Shown here: positions 32,357-42,900 of the stretch, piece by piece | Numbering within the stretch: the first letter of the stretch is position 1 | Layout of the letters: the number at the start of each line of letters is the position of its first letter | Assembly: GCA_030267565.1 (NCBI GenBank) | Contig: BRXU01000018.1 | Coordinates: 1,798,001-1,862,000, forward strand | Reading direction: 5' to 3' | Source of the DNA: Pleodorina starrii | Taxonomy: Eukaryota > Chlorophyta > Chlorophyceae > Chlamydomonadales > Volvocaceae | DNA length: 64,000 bases | Position numbers and translations under genes: made by a program | The notes under the pieces: generated by a model | What the model was told of the DNA's origin: nothing | Database searches by the model: none | Seen by the model: only the letters and a program-made list of their open reading frames with translations

Positions 32357-34533
32357 CTCCGATGTGGCCGGCGGATGAACGACAGCAGCAGCGGCAGCAG
32401 CAGAAGGAGCAGCTCCCGCGCCCGCACCCGCACCCGGGCCCCCTGACAGCGCCGCAGGACCAGGAGCCTTGGCGCCCCGAGCCCCGGGCCCCCAGCCGCC
32501 GCCCCCCGCCGCCCCCTTGACGTAACCCCGGTAGTCGTCGTCGTCGCTGTCGCTGTCGCTGTGTTCCTCGCCGTCACTTGAGGCGTCGCCGTCGCCGTCC
32601 GCCACCTCCATACCTCCACCAGCACCATCATCACCCTCTTCACGCTCATCACCATCATCGTCACTGTCGCTGGCGTCACTGTCACTGGCGTCGCCGCCGC
32701 CGGCGTCGCCGTCCTCCCCCTCGCCGTCGTCACCACCCTCATCGTCACTGTCGCTGGCGTCACTGTCACTGGCGTCGCCGCCGCCGGCGTCGCCGTCCTC
32801 CCCCTCGCCGTCGTCACCACCCTCATCGTCGCCGTCAGCTCTGTCCGTGGCCTCGCCCACCTCGTCCGCCGTATCCTCCTCCTCTCCCACCTGCGAGCTC
32901 ACCGCCTCCGCCTCCGCCTCCGCCTCCGCCTCCGCCTCCGCCTCCGCCTCCGCCTCCGCCTCCGCCTCCGCCTCCGCCTCCGCCTCCGCCTCCGCCTCCG
33001 CCTCCGCCTCCGCCTCCGCCTGCACGTACGACTCCAGATACCAAAACGGCTTCTTCTTCTCCCAGCCGATTCTCGCTCTGTTGTCCCTCGGCACGTTGCC
33101 CTCCACCTCCCAGTGGCCCTGCTCGCGCCTGGCGCGGGGCCCCTTGAACTTGCCCGGGTTCAGCTCGAAGCCCTGAAGCCCGCCAGGCAGGCAGCCAGCC
33201 AGGCAACCCGGGTGGGTGGGTGGGGAGGCAGGCAGGCAGTCAACCCGGGTGGTGGTGGTTGTGGTGGTTGTGGTGGTGGTTGTGGCTAAGGGGGGAGGCA
33301 TGCAGTCAACGCATGCGAAGCTGGTTGGTTACATACTTGCATCGCCCTCGCTGCGACCAATATCCCATCCGATCCCAGCCCAGCCCAGTCCACCCCAGGA
33401 CTTTGCGGTATAAGCCCCCCCCCCACACACACACCCCATGCCCCATGCCCCCAATGTGCCCCTCCCATGCGCCCGCGCCGAATTCCGTGACGTACTTCGT
33501 ACAGAGCACCCCACCCGCGTGCCGTGCCTTGCCGTACAACACGTACCTGCCACTTGATTAGAAAGTACCGGCGGCCCTTGCCATCCACGTGCTCGTCCAA
33601 GATCCGCTCCACCACCCCCTCCTCCGAGTCGTACTGCGAGTTGTACTGGGCCACCGTGATATCGCCCGGCAGTCGGCAGAGCGACGCGGGGTATCGGCGG
33701 CCTGGGGGCGGGGGGGAGGGGGAGGGGGGGGCGGGGTAAAAAGAAGATACCACAGCGGAGACGGAGGCGGCGTTAGCGAACGAACCCGGAAGGGGCAGGG
33801 GGCGGGTGGCCGTGTGTTTTCATGGGTGTGCGTGTGCGTGTGCGTGTGCGTGACCAGCTGACAACGTCCGCATATGTCAAAGAGGCCAAAAGGCAAGGCA
33901 CGTGCCGTTGCGTCGTTTTTGGCAGTGGCAGCGGCAGCGGCGTTGGCAACGACGGCGACGGCGACGGGGGCAGTGATGGCGGCAGGGCTCGGAGCGGGGA
34001 GCGGCCATCCCACACCCCCGTACCCCCAGCCGGCCCATAACAACGGCCCCCAGCGCACGTGGAAACGGGCCTAGTCCCCAAGAGCCAACGGAACTCCATG
34101 CTGTACGGCACTTGTACGGCACTTGTACGGCAGTTGTGTAAGTAATGTAAGAACTTACAAGTCATTTCGCCCCACTCGCCGCGCTCTCACCTGTTCGGTC
34201 GCAGGAGACGACCTGTCCCGCCAGCCACTCCTCCCTCAGGCTCCGAAACTTCCGCAGCGGCGGCCCCTCATCCTCGTCCTCGCCCGCCGCCGCCGTCGCA
34301 GCTGCCCGGACAGCCCGGGCCGCAGCTCCCGCCCGGGAGGGCCCCGCGCCCGACCCCCCTGCGCCGCCGGTACGGCGGCGGCGCTTGCGCGCGCCTGCTC
34401 CAGCGCCGCTTCCGCCGCCGCCGCCGCCGCCGCGCCGCGGCGGCGGCCGCTTCCTTTGCCCACCAGCGGCAGCCGCAGCGGCACCGGCAGCAGCGACGTC
34501 GCCGCTGTCCTCCTCCGCAGCTCCCCCAGACGA

Positions 34534-34566
<33 letters not shown>

Positions 34567-37500
34567 CAGCAGCTCAATAACACTCACCGGCCGCTGCTCC
34601 TCCTCGGCCGCCTCCTCCCGGCGCTGCAGGCCGGCCGGCCGCTCGCCGGCCCGCCGGGGCCGCCTCCCAACCGGCCCCCGCCCCGGACTGCCGCTGCCGC
34701 TGCGACTGCCACTGCACCGGGCCAGCCGTCCACCCTCGCCCTCACTCTCGCCCTCGCCCTCATCCATGTCAGCGGAGTCCATTCGGTGCGCCAGCGGCGG
34801 CGGCGGCGGCGGCGGCAGCTGAGCGTTGCGTCCCCGTTGACGCTGCGGCTGTGCCGCCGCCCGCCGCCTCACGACCGCCGTCGGCGACGCCGGCCGGGAG
34901 CCAGGGTCGGCGCCAGCCACCGCCGCCGCCGCCGCCACGGCCTGCGCACCTGCGGCGCTGGGCCCCGTCACGCGGCCGGCGGCGGCCTCCGCCGGCGCCG
35001 CCGCCGCGGCTGCTCGATCGAGGGCGGCGGCGGCGCCGGCGGAGGCCGCCGCCGCCACCGCCACCGCCATCGCGGCGCTGCGCTGCAAGACGGTCCGCAC
35101 GTGAGCACTGCTGCGCGCGAAATGCGGCGGCGGCAGCTCGCCGGCCTGGGCTGGCGGCGCAGCTCTCAGCCCCACCAGCCCCTGGCCCAGCCCCAGCCAA
35201 TCCAAAGCGCCCAGGTCCCCGACCCGGCCGCCGTGGCCTTGAGCCGCCTGCTGCTGCCGCTGCCGCTGCTCCGCCTCCGCCGCCTCGGCCCCTTCCTCCC
35301 CGCCGTCCTCCAGCCCCCCAGCCGCACCCTCAGCCTTCCTTTTCCGGCAGACGGTTCGCCGCCTCGGGACCCTCTCCGGGTCCTCATCCGAGCCGCCAGA
35401 CGCCAGGCGAACGGAGGCCGCCGCCACGCCAGCGCCGCCAGCGCCGCTGGCGCTGCCACGGCGCGACGCCGGCCAGAGCCCCAGCCCCAGCCCGGGGTCG
35501 TCACTCACGGCCGCCGCCGCCGGCGCGGCCGCCGCGCGGCATTGCGAGGCGGTGGGGCTCGCCACAGCCGCTCCGCCGCCGCTCTGCTGCCGCTGCCGCC
35601 GCCGCCGCCGCTGCTGCGTCTCGGCGCCTTCCGGCGTGTTCAGCAGCTGCTCCGGGTCGTGCTCCCGTTTCCGCAGCGGCTCGTCGACGAGCTCCTCCCC
35701 CTCCTCCTGCCGCTGCTGCTGCCGCTGCTGCACCTCCGGCCTCCCCCAGCGTCTCCCCCACACCGGCCACGTGTCCCCCGAAGCCCGCCCCTCCCCGTAC
35801 TTGTCCGCCCCGCCTTCCGCACGTTGCTGCTGCCCCCGCTGCTGCTGTTGCAGTTGTTGCTGCAGCTGCTGTTGCTTACACCGGGACGGCGGCGGCGGCG
35901 GCGACTGCTGCCCGGTGCAGCGGCCGCGGCCCCCGCGCCCGCCCACTGTCGCGTGCTGCACCGCCTCCTCCTCGCCCTCCTGCATGCCCGACCCATCATC
36001 CACCTCTTCAACATCAACCTGTACCTCAACCTGCTGCGTGCGCTGCCCCTGCTGCTGCGGCTGCCCCTGCGCCTGCCCCTGCGGCTGCTTCGGCTGCTCC
36101 GGCGCCATATCCCCCTGCCGCTGCGGCCCGCGATGCTGCCCTGTCCCCCTCCCTGCTCCACCGCCGGCCCCCCAGCTCACAGCCGCAGCACCCTCGGCTC
36201 CGCGCCCCGGCGCCTCGCCCGACACACCCACTGACTGCCCCGCGGGGACCCCAACACGCCCCTCCGCGTCCGCAGCCGCGTCCGCTGCCCCGGCGCCCTG
36301 CCTGCCTCGCCCCCCAGCGTCCGGCCCCGCCCTCGGGGACCGCATCCGTGCCCCAGCAGCAACAATACCGTCGCCAGGGGCAGGAGGGGAGCTGCACGGC
36401 CCGCTGCCGCCGCCGCCGGCGGCGGCGGCGGCGGCGGCGGCTCCCTGGTCTGCAGATGCGCGGTCGGTTTGCTGCCCCTGACAGGCCGCGCCCGTGTTGG
36501 TGTTGGCATCGCTACTGCGGCCGCGGGATGGGGCGGCAGTAGCGCCGCCAACGGTGCCGCCGTCGCCGCCTCCAGGCGCCGCCGTCGCCGCCGGGGCCTC
36601 GCCGGACTGCCCCGCCGGCGACCCACGGGTCGCCGCCGCGGCCGCGGCTCCTGGAGCGCCGCCGGCGTCGGCCGGCGTCCACGGCCGCAGCCCCTCCGTG
36701 AAGTACTCTGGCTTGGGTCCCCTGCGCCACGCTTCCAGCAGCTCCGGAGCCCAGTTCCGGAGCGTCTCCTCCGTGATCCAGTGCCCTCCGCGGCCGCCCC
36801 GCTCGCCCGGGTCCAGCTCGTATCCCGCCCACTTGACCAGGTACAGCCAGGTGCCCCGGCTGCGACTGAACACCTCGTCCACCACACACTGGGCCACACG
36901 GCCCGAGTCGTGGATGACGCTGCGGGTCGGGTCGGAGAGCTGGGTGCGGAGGCGCACGTCGCCGGGGCGGAGGCACACGGACAGGGGGTAGCAGCAGTCT
37001 GCGCGAGGGGAGCGAGGGCGAGGGCGGGGGTGGGGGCGAGGGCGAGGGCGGGGTGGGGGTGGGGGTGGGGGTGGGGGCGAGGGTGAGGGCGAGGGCGAGG
37101 GCGAGGGCGGGGGCGAGGGCGAGGGCGGGGGTGAGGGCGAGGGCGGTGTGAGTTTGAGGGCGGGGTAGAGCGCCGTTCCGCCAAGTCGCAAACGACCCTG
37201 AGCGCCATCCCGCCGGCGGCCCCATGTCCATCCCGTCCCTCACCCAGAGCCAACCTCCGTTACCTTTGAATGGGCTGCGCAGAAACCCCTCCGGCGGGGC
37301 CGCACCCGCCGCGCCCGCCGCACAGCCGCCGGGCGGCTGCCGCTGCTGATGCTGCTGCGGTAGCGGCGGCGGCGGCGGCTGCTCCTGCGGCGCCACGCCC
37401 TCAAGGATCCGCTCCACTTGCGCCGCCATCCACAGCAATTGGACTTTGGATATATGCAGCTGGACAGCGGGGGATGCACTCGTGCCCGCATCGCGGGGAA

Positions 37501-39385
37501 AATCGACGGGGGCCCCCCGTGCCGCGGGCCCCGCAGCCGCTGCGCCGCTGCGCGGCTGCCCTGACGGCGGCGGCGGCGGCGCCGCTGCCGCCGCCGCCCC
37601 AGCCGCGGCCTGGCCGTCGCTGCTGGCAGTCCTCATCATCGACGCCACCGTCTCCTCCCCTTGTACTCCCGCAGCCTGCATCAACCTCCCGACCGCCTCC
37701 ATAAAACGCGCCCTTGCGGCCCCCGAGCCAGCACCGCCGCCGCCACCGTCCCCCCCAGCGCACCCCGCCGGCGCGGCCCCGGAGGGTTCGCCCTGCCCGG
37801 GAGCCTCAGTGGGCGGCCGCCGTTGCAGCGACGGCGGCGGCGACGGCGAGGTGCCACCGGCCGCCCCCGTCGTCGCCGCCGCCGCCGCCACCGCCGCCGC
37901 CGCCGGCTCCATTGGCGGCACACGAGCGCTTCGAGGCGATCCGCCGAGCGGCGGCCCGTCGTCGTGTGGCGGCAACGGCTCCCGCGGCGGCGGCGGCGGC
38001 GCCGCCGCCGCCGCGTCCTGGCTTCCGACGCCGCTGTTGTAGCTGCTGCTGCTGGTGCTGCTGCTTCTTGCTTTGCGCGGTTCTGCTTCTTCGGCGGCCG
38101 GCCGCTCCCCCGCAGGAGATTGCGGTCCCAGGGGTTGCGGTGCAGCTCGCGCTGCAGCTCGCGCCAGCGGCGCGCCCTGGCAGGCCATGCCCGCCGGCGG
38201 CGGCCGGCGATAGGGACCCGGATCCGTACACTGGCTAGCCGCCGGCGACACCGCCGCCGGCGCAGCAGCAGCAGCAGCTTGTAAGGTCGCTGGTTGGGGG
38301 AAGCCCGCGAGCCCAGCCGGGTTCGCCGCCGCTCCTCCGGCCAGCACGCCGCCTTGCGCTGCTAGTGCGGCGGCCTCGACTTGCTGGTGCCGCTCCCCGC
38401 GGCTTCCGCTTGCAGCAGCAGCAGCAGCAGCAGCTTCCAACGCCCCGCGCAACGCTGCCGTGGGCCCTGCGTCGGTATCCGCGTGCGCCGGTGCTGCGCC
38501 GGCGCTCGCGCCCACCGCCTCCGCGGCTGGGGCTGTGCCAGCCGCTGCCGGCGGCGGGCTGCCCAGCCGCGTCGGCACCGCCGCCACCTCGTTGGCCTCC
38601 GCCGACGGCGGCGGTTCCAAGTCCGGCGCTGCAGGGGCAGCATGTGGTGCCGCGGCGTCAGGGACCGCCGCCGCCAGCGCCGCCGCGTTGCTTGCCGCCG
38701 CCAGCGTCCGCGCGACTGCCCCGCTCGGCGCTGCAGCCGCGTCGGCCCCTGCGGCCTCCGCGCCGCGCCTCGCGAGCGAGCGAGCGGCCGCGTCGGGCGG
38801 CGGCGACGGGGAACCGACCCGTGGGTCACTCGTGGGTGCGTCGGATTTGTCTGCCGGGCCGGAAGGGGATGGACAGGTTCCTGGCGGGTCGGGTGGGTCG
38901 GCGGCCGGGAGTCGCAAGGCGACGTCGGCCCAGGCGTTCGGCGACTCGGCTGACTGGGTCGGGCCCTGGAGGGAAGAGACCCCTTGGTCAGAGCACTCAA
39001 CGCCGTCGGTCTCGTCGGATGCGTCGGCGGATGGCGACGGCGGCGTCGCCGCTGCGCACTCGCCGGCGCACTCGTACGAATGCGCATCTACGGGAGACGG
39101 CGCGCGCGCGTGGCAGGCGCGGGCCGGCGGTGCTCCACACGCCCGCCCATCCGCGTCGGCGTCGCTGCCCCGAGCAGCAGCCGAATGCCGCGCGCTGGGT
39201 CCGGCCGTGCGGTGCGGGACTTCCGAGGGCCCAGTCGCGCCAAGCTGAGGGCGCGGCGATGCGTTGGAATGCTCGTTGGCGGTCTGCAGCTCCGCCGAGG
39301 GATGTATCGATGGTTGCTCTGGTGCCGCCTGCGCATGTTGGTGGGACCCGCTTAACTCTCGCATTCCTTGTCCTTGTTGCAACAT
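32357..39385 (-). CDS. Large double-chromodomain protein with acidic tail (divergent pair, left gene)
   Basis: Four supported exons on the minus strand: 39385-37264, 36998-34191, 33701-33547, 33172-32357 (1967 codons). GT-AG borders and phases fit. The long N-terminal part is Ala/Pro/Gln low complexity. Chromodomain 1 starts exon 2 (CVVDEVFSRSRGTWLYLVKW, AGYELDPG, GHWITEETL). Chromodomain 2 spans exons 3-4 (GVVERILDEHVDGKGRRYFL, IKWQ, GFELNPG, GHWEVEG, PFWYLES). Each is preceded by a small motif, YP[LA]SxCxxPGD. Aromatic cage-type residues (W of KWxG, the HW pair) are present, so methyl-lysine binding is plausible but unproven. The tail after chromodomain 2 has about 20 Glu-Ala repeats and a duplicated 28-residue Asp/Glu/Ser block. 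The last exon is unresolved: a donor at 32356 (GAG then GTAGGC) implies at least one more exon, possibly ending at a TGA near 31537. The right-hand neighbour is a paralogue in head-to-head orientation. No transposase or integrase is seen. Confidence 0.8.
32658..32825. repeat. 84-bp coding duplication in the acidic tail
   Basis: Two adjacent, near-identical 84-bp units (period measured from ATCGTCACTG at 32658 and 32742) encode two 28-residue Asp/Glu/Gly/Ser-rich blocks. Confidence 0.9.
32903..33020. repeat. (CCTCCG)n hexamer encoding Glu-Ala repeats
   Basis: About 20 hexamers. On the gene strand GAGGCG repeats give an (EA)n stretch just after chromodomain 2. Confidence 0.95.
33746..33781 (-). 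repeat. Short intronic repeat shared with the FAM98 gene (copy 2)
   Basis: Minus-strand copy of the 36-bp element at 26374-26410, in sense orientation, 45 bases before the 3' splice site of the intron between exons 2 and 3 of the left chromodomain gene. Confidence 0.8.
37014..37150. repeat. (GGGCGA)n hexamer array in intron of left chromodomain gene
   Basis: Degenerate GGGCGA/GGGTGG hexamers directly before exon 2 of the left gene. On the gene strand they read CCCTCGCCCTCG, the same as the array at 42150-42235 in the homologous intron of the right gene. Confidence 0.85.
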
Positions 39386-39928
39386 ATCCTAGCCAAGCGC
39401 GTCATGGCTCCATGGGGCGGCTGTGCGTGCTTTACAATCTTGCTTCGACGTGTGGCAACCCCTTGTGCAAGTTCTCCGTGCACGCCATAACGACAGCAAA
39501 ACAACATCGCCGCCAGAACCAACTAACCTCGGCAATCGAGCCATCTACAGCTGGATGCGTCATCCTGTGTGCGCGCGAGCGCTGAACATAGGTTGCATTA
39601 AAAGCTTGACTTCCAAAATTCCATCATGTTATGCATTGCTGCAGGTAAATTATGCAATACCACTGGATTTCGCCCGATAACCGCGTACTCTAACCACGTC
39701 GGTTTGACAGTTAAGTCTGCCGTAACGCACAGGAACTTGGGCTCAATGAAGGCGATTGTCACGACCCCGCCTGGGGATGAACCGATCAGAGCTTGATTTA
39801 TGAAATCCTAAAGTGCCGCAGTTTCAGGCTGCTGCGGATGCTGCTTCTGGCGCGACGAGCTGCTCACGTCTGTCGACACGCGGTAACTGTAAGGTCTACA
39901 TGTTGTAGCATCACGCTTAACCCTCACT
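39386..39928. promoter_or_regulatory. Shared intergenic region of the divergent chromodomain genes
   Basis: 543 bp between the two start codons on opposite strands. It must contain both 5' untranslated regions and probably a bidirectional promoter. It is clearly less GC-rich than the exons. I see no convincing TATA box or palindromic operator. Confidence 0.5.
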
Positions 39929-42900
39929 ATGGACAATTATAGGACATGGAAGCTACGCCGGAAGCGAGACGGCGTCCTCGGCGAGGCTAAGACAGTTCTC
40001 CTCGACATGGACCAGGAGGACCACTGGTTCAATGTAAGCAGCTTCAGTAACCTCTCTCAGTACTGAATTTTTCCTGTAAGAGGTACATGGTTGCACTTAA
40101 TTCGCATGGTCGCAGTGAAGTTGTATCTATCTTATCGCCGCTGCGTTCGTCGCTAAAGGTAGCACGGTGTGCACTAAATCGAATAACACTATGTGAACGT
40201 CTCGTCATTGCCGAAATCGCCACTTCCCAGCGTCGTTGCCCGAGGAGGCATGCTGCGCCCGTGCTGTGCGCCCACACTCCGTTCTCAAAGCAACCCCGAT
40301 ACAGCGTGGAACAGCGAGCAACTTGTATTATGCTCGATTGCCGCGATCCAGCACGATTGCCCTTGCGGCGTCCAAGCCTGCGAGCTGCTGCCGTGCCATC
40401 TGCCCCCGCTGCATCCCGCCATGAACCCGCTCCACCCGCGCCCCTGTCTCCCCCTCGCCATGACTTCAGGTCGAGTGGACTATCGGTCTCGGCTTTGGCG
40501 TCCGGCGCCAATACATGGTGCGGAGGTCCGAGCTGCTGCAGGACGCGGTCGTGCTGGACGACCGCCCCAAGTCCAACCTACACGCCCGCATCGCCGACCT
40601 CGCCGACCAACTGGCCTTCGGGAAACTGGGGCTGCGGCCCGCCGCCACTACCCGCCGCGACACAACAGCGACACCAACAGCAGAAGGCGCCGCCGCAGCC
40701 GCCGCAGCACCAGCCGGCCGCGGCCAGCAGCACCCCGCACCGGCACCTACGGGCACCGCCGCGGCCCCCGACCCCGACGACTCCGGCGTTCCAACACGAC
40801 ACCAGCCTCAGCCTCAGCCCCGGCCCCAGCCCCGGCCCCGATTTGCGGGGACCCGCCGTGCAGCGACACAGATTGATGCCGATGTGGTGTCCCACATGGC
40901 TTCCTTCGGGACTGACGGCGCGTCGGCGGGAGGCTACCGATACCACGGCGCGGCCGCGGGGCCGGATGCCACGGATGGCACCCTGGAGGTGAGCCACGTG
41001 GCCGGGGGGGCGCCGCCGGGTGCGGGCGAGGCCGCAGACGCCCGGAGGAGCGCCGGCAGCTGCGGGGAGAGCGAGGCGGCGGCGGGCGATGGCGGCGTCT
41101 GGGAGGGCGCTGCGGAGGATGAGGGCGGCGGCGAGGCAGTTGCGGCGGAGGCGCCGGCGGTGCAGGGCGATGAGGGCGAGTCGGGCGACGGCGCGGCGGC
41201 GGCGGCGCGGGGGCAGCAGATGGGCTCGGAGGCGAGCGGCGTTGGCGTTGGCGCTGCTGCTGTTGGTGGTGGTGGTGGTGCTGGTGGAAGCGCAGGAGCC
41301 GCAGCTGGTGGCGTCGGCCTCGAGGACAACGACAGCGACAAAGACGGCGGCTTCAGCATGTGCGGCGATGATGGGGCGGCGGGCGGCGATGGCGGCAGTG
41401 GCCAGGACGGAGGCACCACCGGGATGGCGGCAGCGACAGCGGCGGCGGCGGCAGCGTGTGAAGAGGGCCGCGGCGGCCAACTCGTCCGGGAGGAGGCCGT
41501 CGCCGCCGGCGCCGCTGCGACGGCGGCGGCGACGGCGACGCTGGGGCCTGCCGCGGCGGTGGCTCCGGCGGCGGAGGGCGGTGCTGCCGGTGCCGCTGCA
41601 GCTGCCGCTGCCCCCGCCGGCGTGTCAGCAGCTGCTGCTGATGCGGCCGTGGCGGCGGCGACGGCGGCGGCGGCGGGCTTGGCTGGGGCGTCCTGGCTGG
41701 GCGCGAGCCGAGGGGAGCAGCGCCCGCAGGAGGGCCTTACGCGGTCGCCGCCGTCACTCCGGCTCCAGGAGGGGGGCCCCTCGCAGCTGGGAGGCGAGCT
41801 GCTGGTTGCGAGTCCGTTCACGGGTGCGACCGGGGGAGACCGGCAGGAGGAGGGGTTGTGGAGGGGTCGATGGTTGGGACCTTATGGCGGGAAGGGCAGC
41901 GCAGTGCGGGGGCGCTGCGCTGCGCTGCACTGACTGGCGCAGCGGGGAGGGAAGGGTGTGTGTGTGTGCGTATGGGGCAGCCGGGCGCAGGATTGCGGCA
42001 CCGCATCGCACACGCAGCCGTATTTGGGTCCCGCGCAATCCCCTTCCCTCCCCTCCCCACCGCTTCTTCCCAGCTCCCTCCCCAGCTCCGGTCGTCCGGG
42101 CTCCCAACTGGTTCTCCAGCTTCACCTCGCCCACATTCCATAGCCTCTCGCCCCGCCCTCGCCCTCGCCCTCGCCCTCGCCCTCGCCCTCGCCCTCGCCC
42201 TCGCCCTCGCCCTCGCCCTCGCCCCCGCCCTCAACCTCACACCGCCCTCGCCCCCGCTCCCCTCGCCCTCGCTCCCCTCGCGCAGACTGCTGCTACCCCC
42301 TGTCCGTGTGCCTCCGCCCCGGCGACGTGCCGCTCCGCACCCAGCTCGCCGACCCGACCCGCAGCGTCATCCACGACTCGGGCCGCGTGGCCCAGTGTGT
42401 GGTGGACGAGGTGTTCAGTCGCAGCCGGGGCACCTGGCTGTACCTGGTCAAGTGGGCGGGATACGAGCTGGACCCGGGCGAGCGGGGCGGACGCGGAGGG
42501 CACTGGATCACGGAGGAGACGCTCCGGAACTGGGCACCGGAGCTGCTGGAAGCGTGGCGCAGGGGACCCAAGCCAGAGTACTTCACGGCGGCGAACCCGG
42601 AACCGACTGTAGGCGCCTGGACCGCTAATGGCGGCGGCGGCGGCGGCGCTGACGGCGAGGGCGGCAGTGGCGGCGACGGCGGCAATGGCGCAGGCGCGGT
42701 CACGGGCGGCAGGCAGCAGCAGCCTCAGCCGCAGCCGCAAGCGGCCACTCCGTGGGGTCGCGATGCGGGCGCCGGCGGCGGCGGCGGCAGCACCGGCGGG
42801 CGGCTGCGGCTTCGCCGTCGGCGGCCACAGGCGCCGGTTGACAAGCACGGCGGCGGCGGCGGCAGCGGGACCGACCACCAGAGCGGCGGGTTCGGGGCCG

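Noticed and set aside
34123..36542. Plus-strand open frames of 560-700 codons inside the left chromodomain gene
   Set aside because: Shadows of the GC-rich coding strand; only the minus frame has chromodomains and consistent splice phases.
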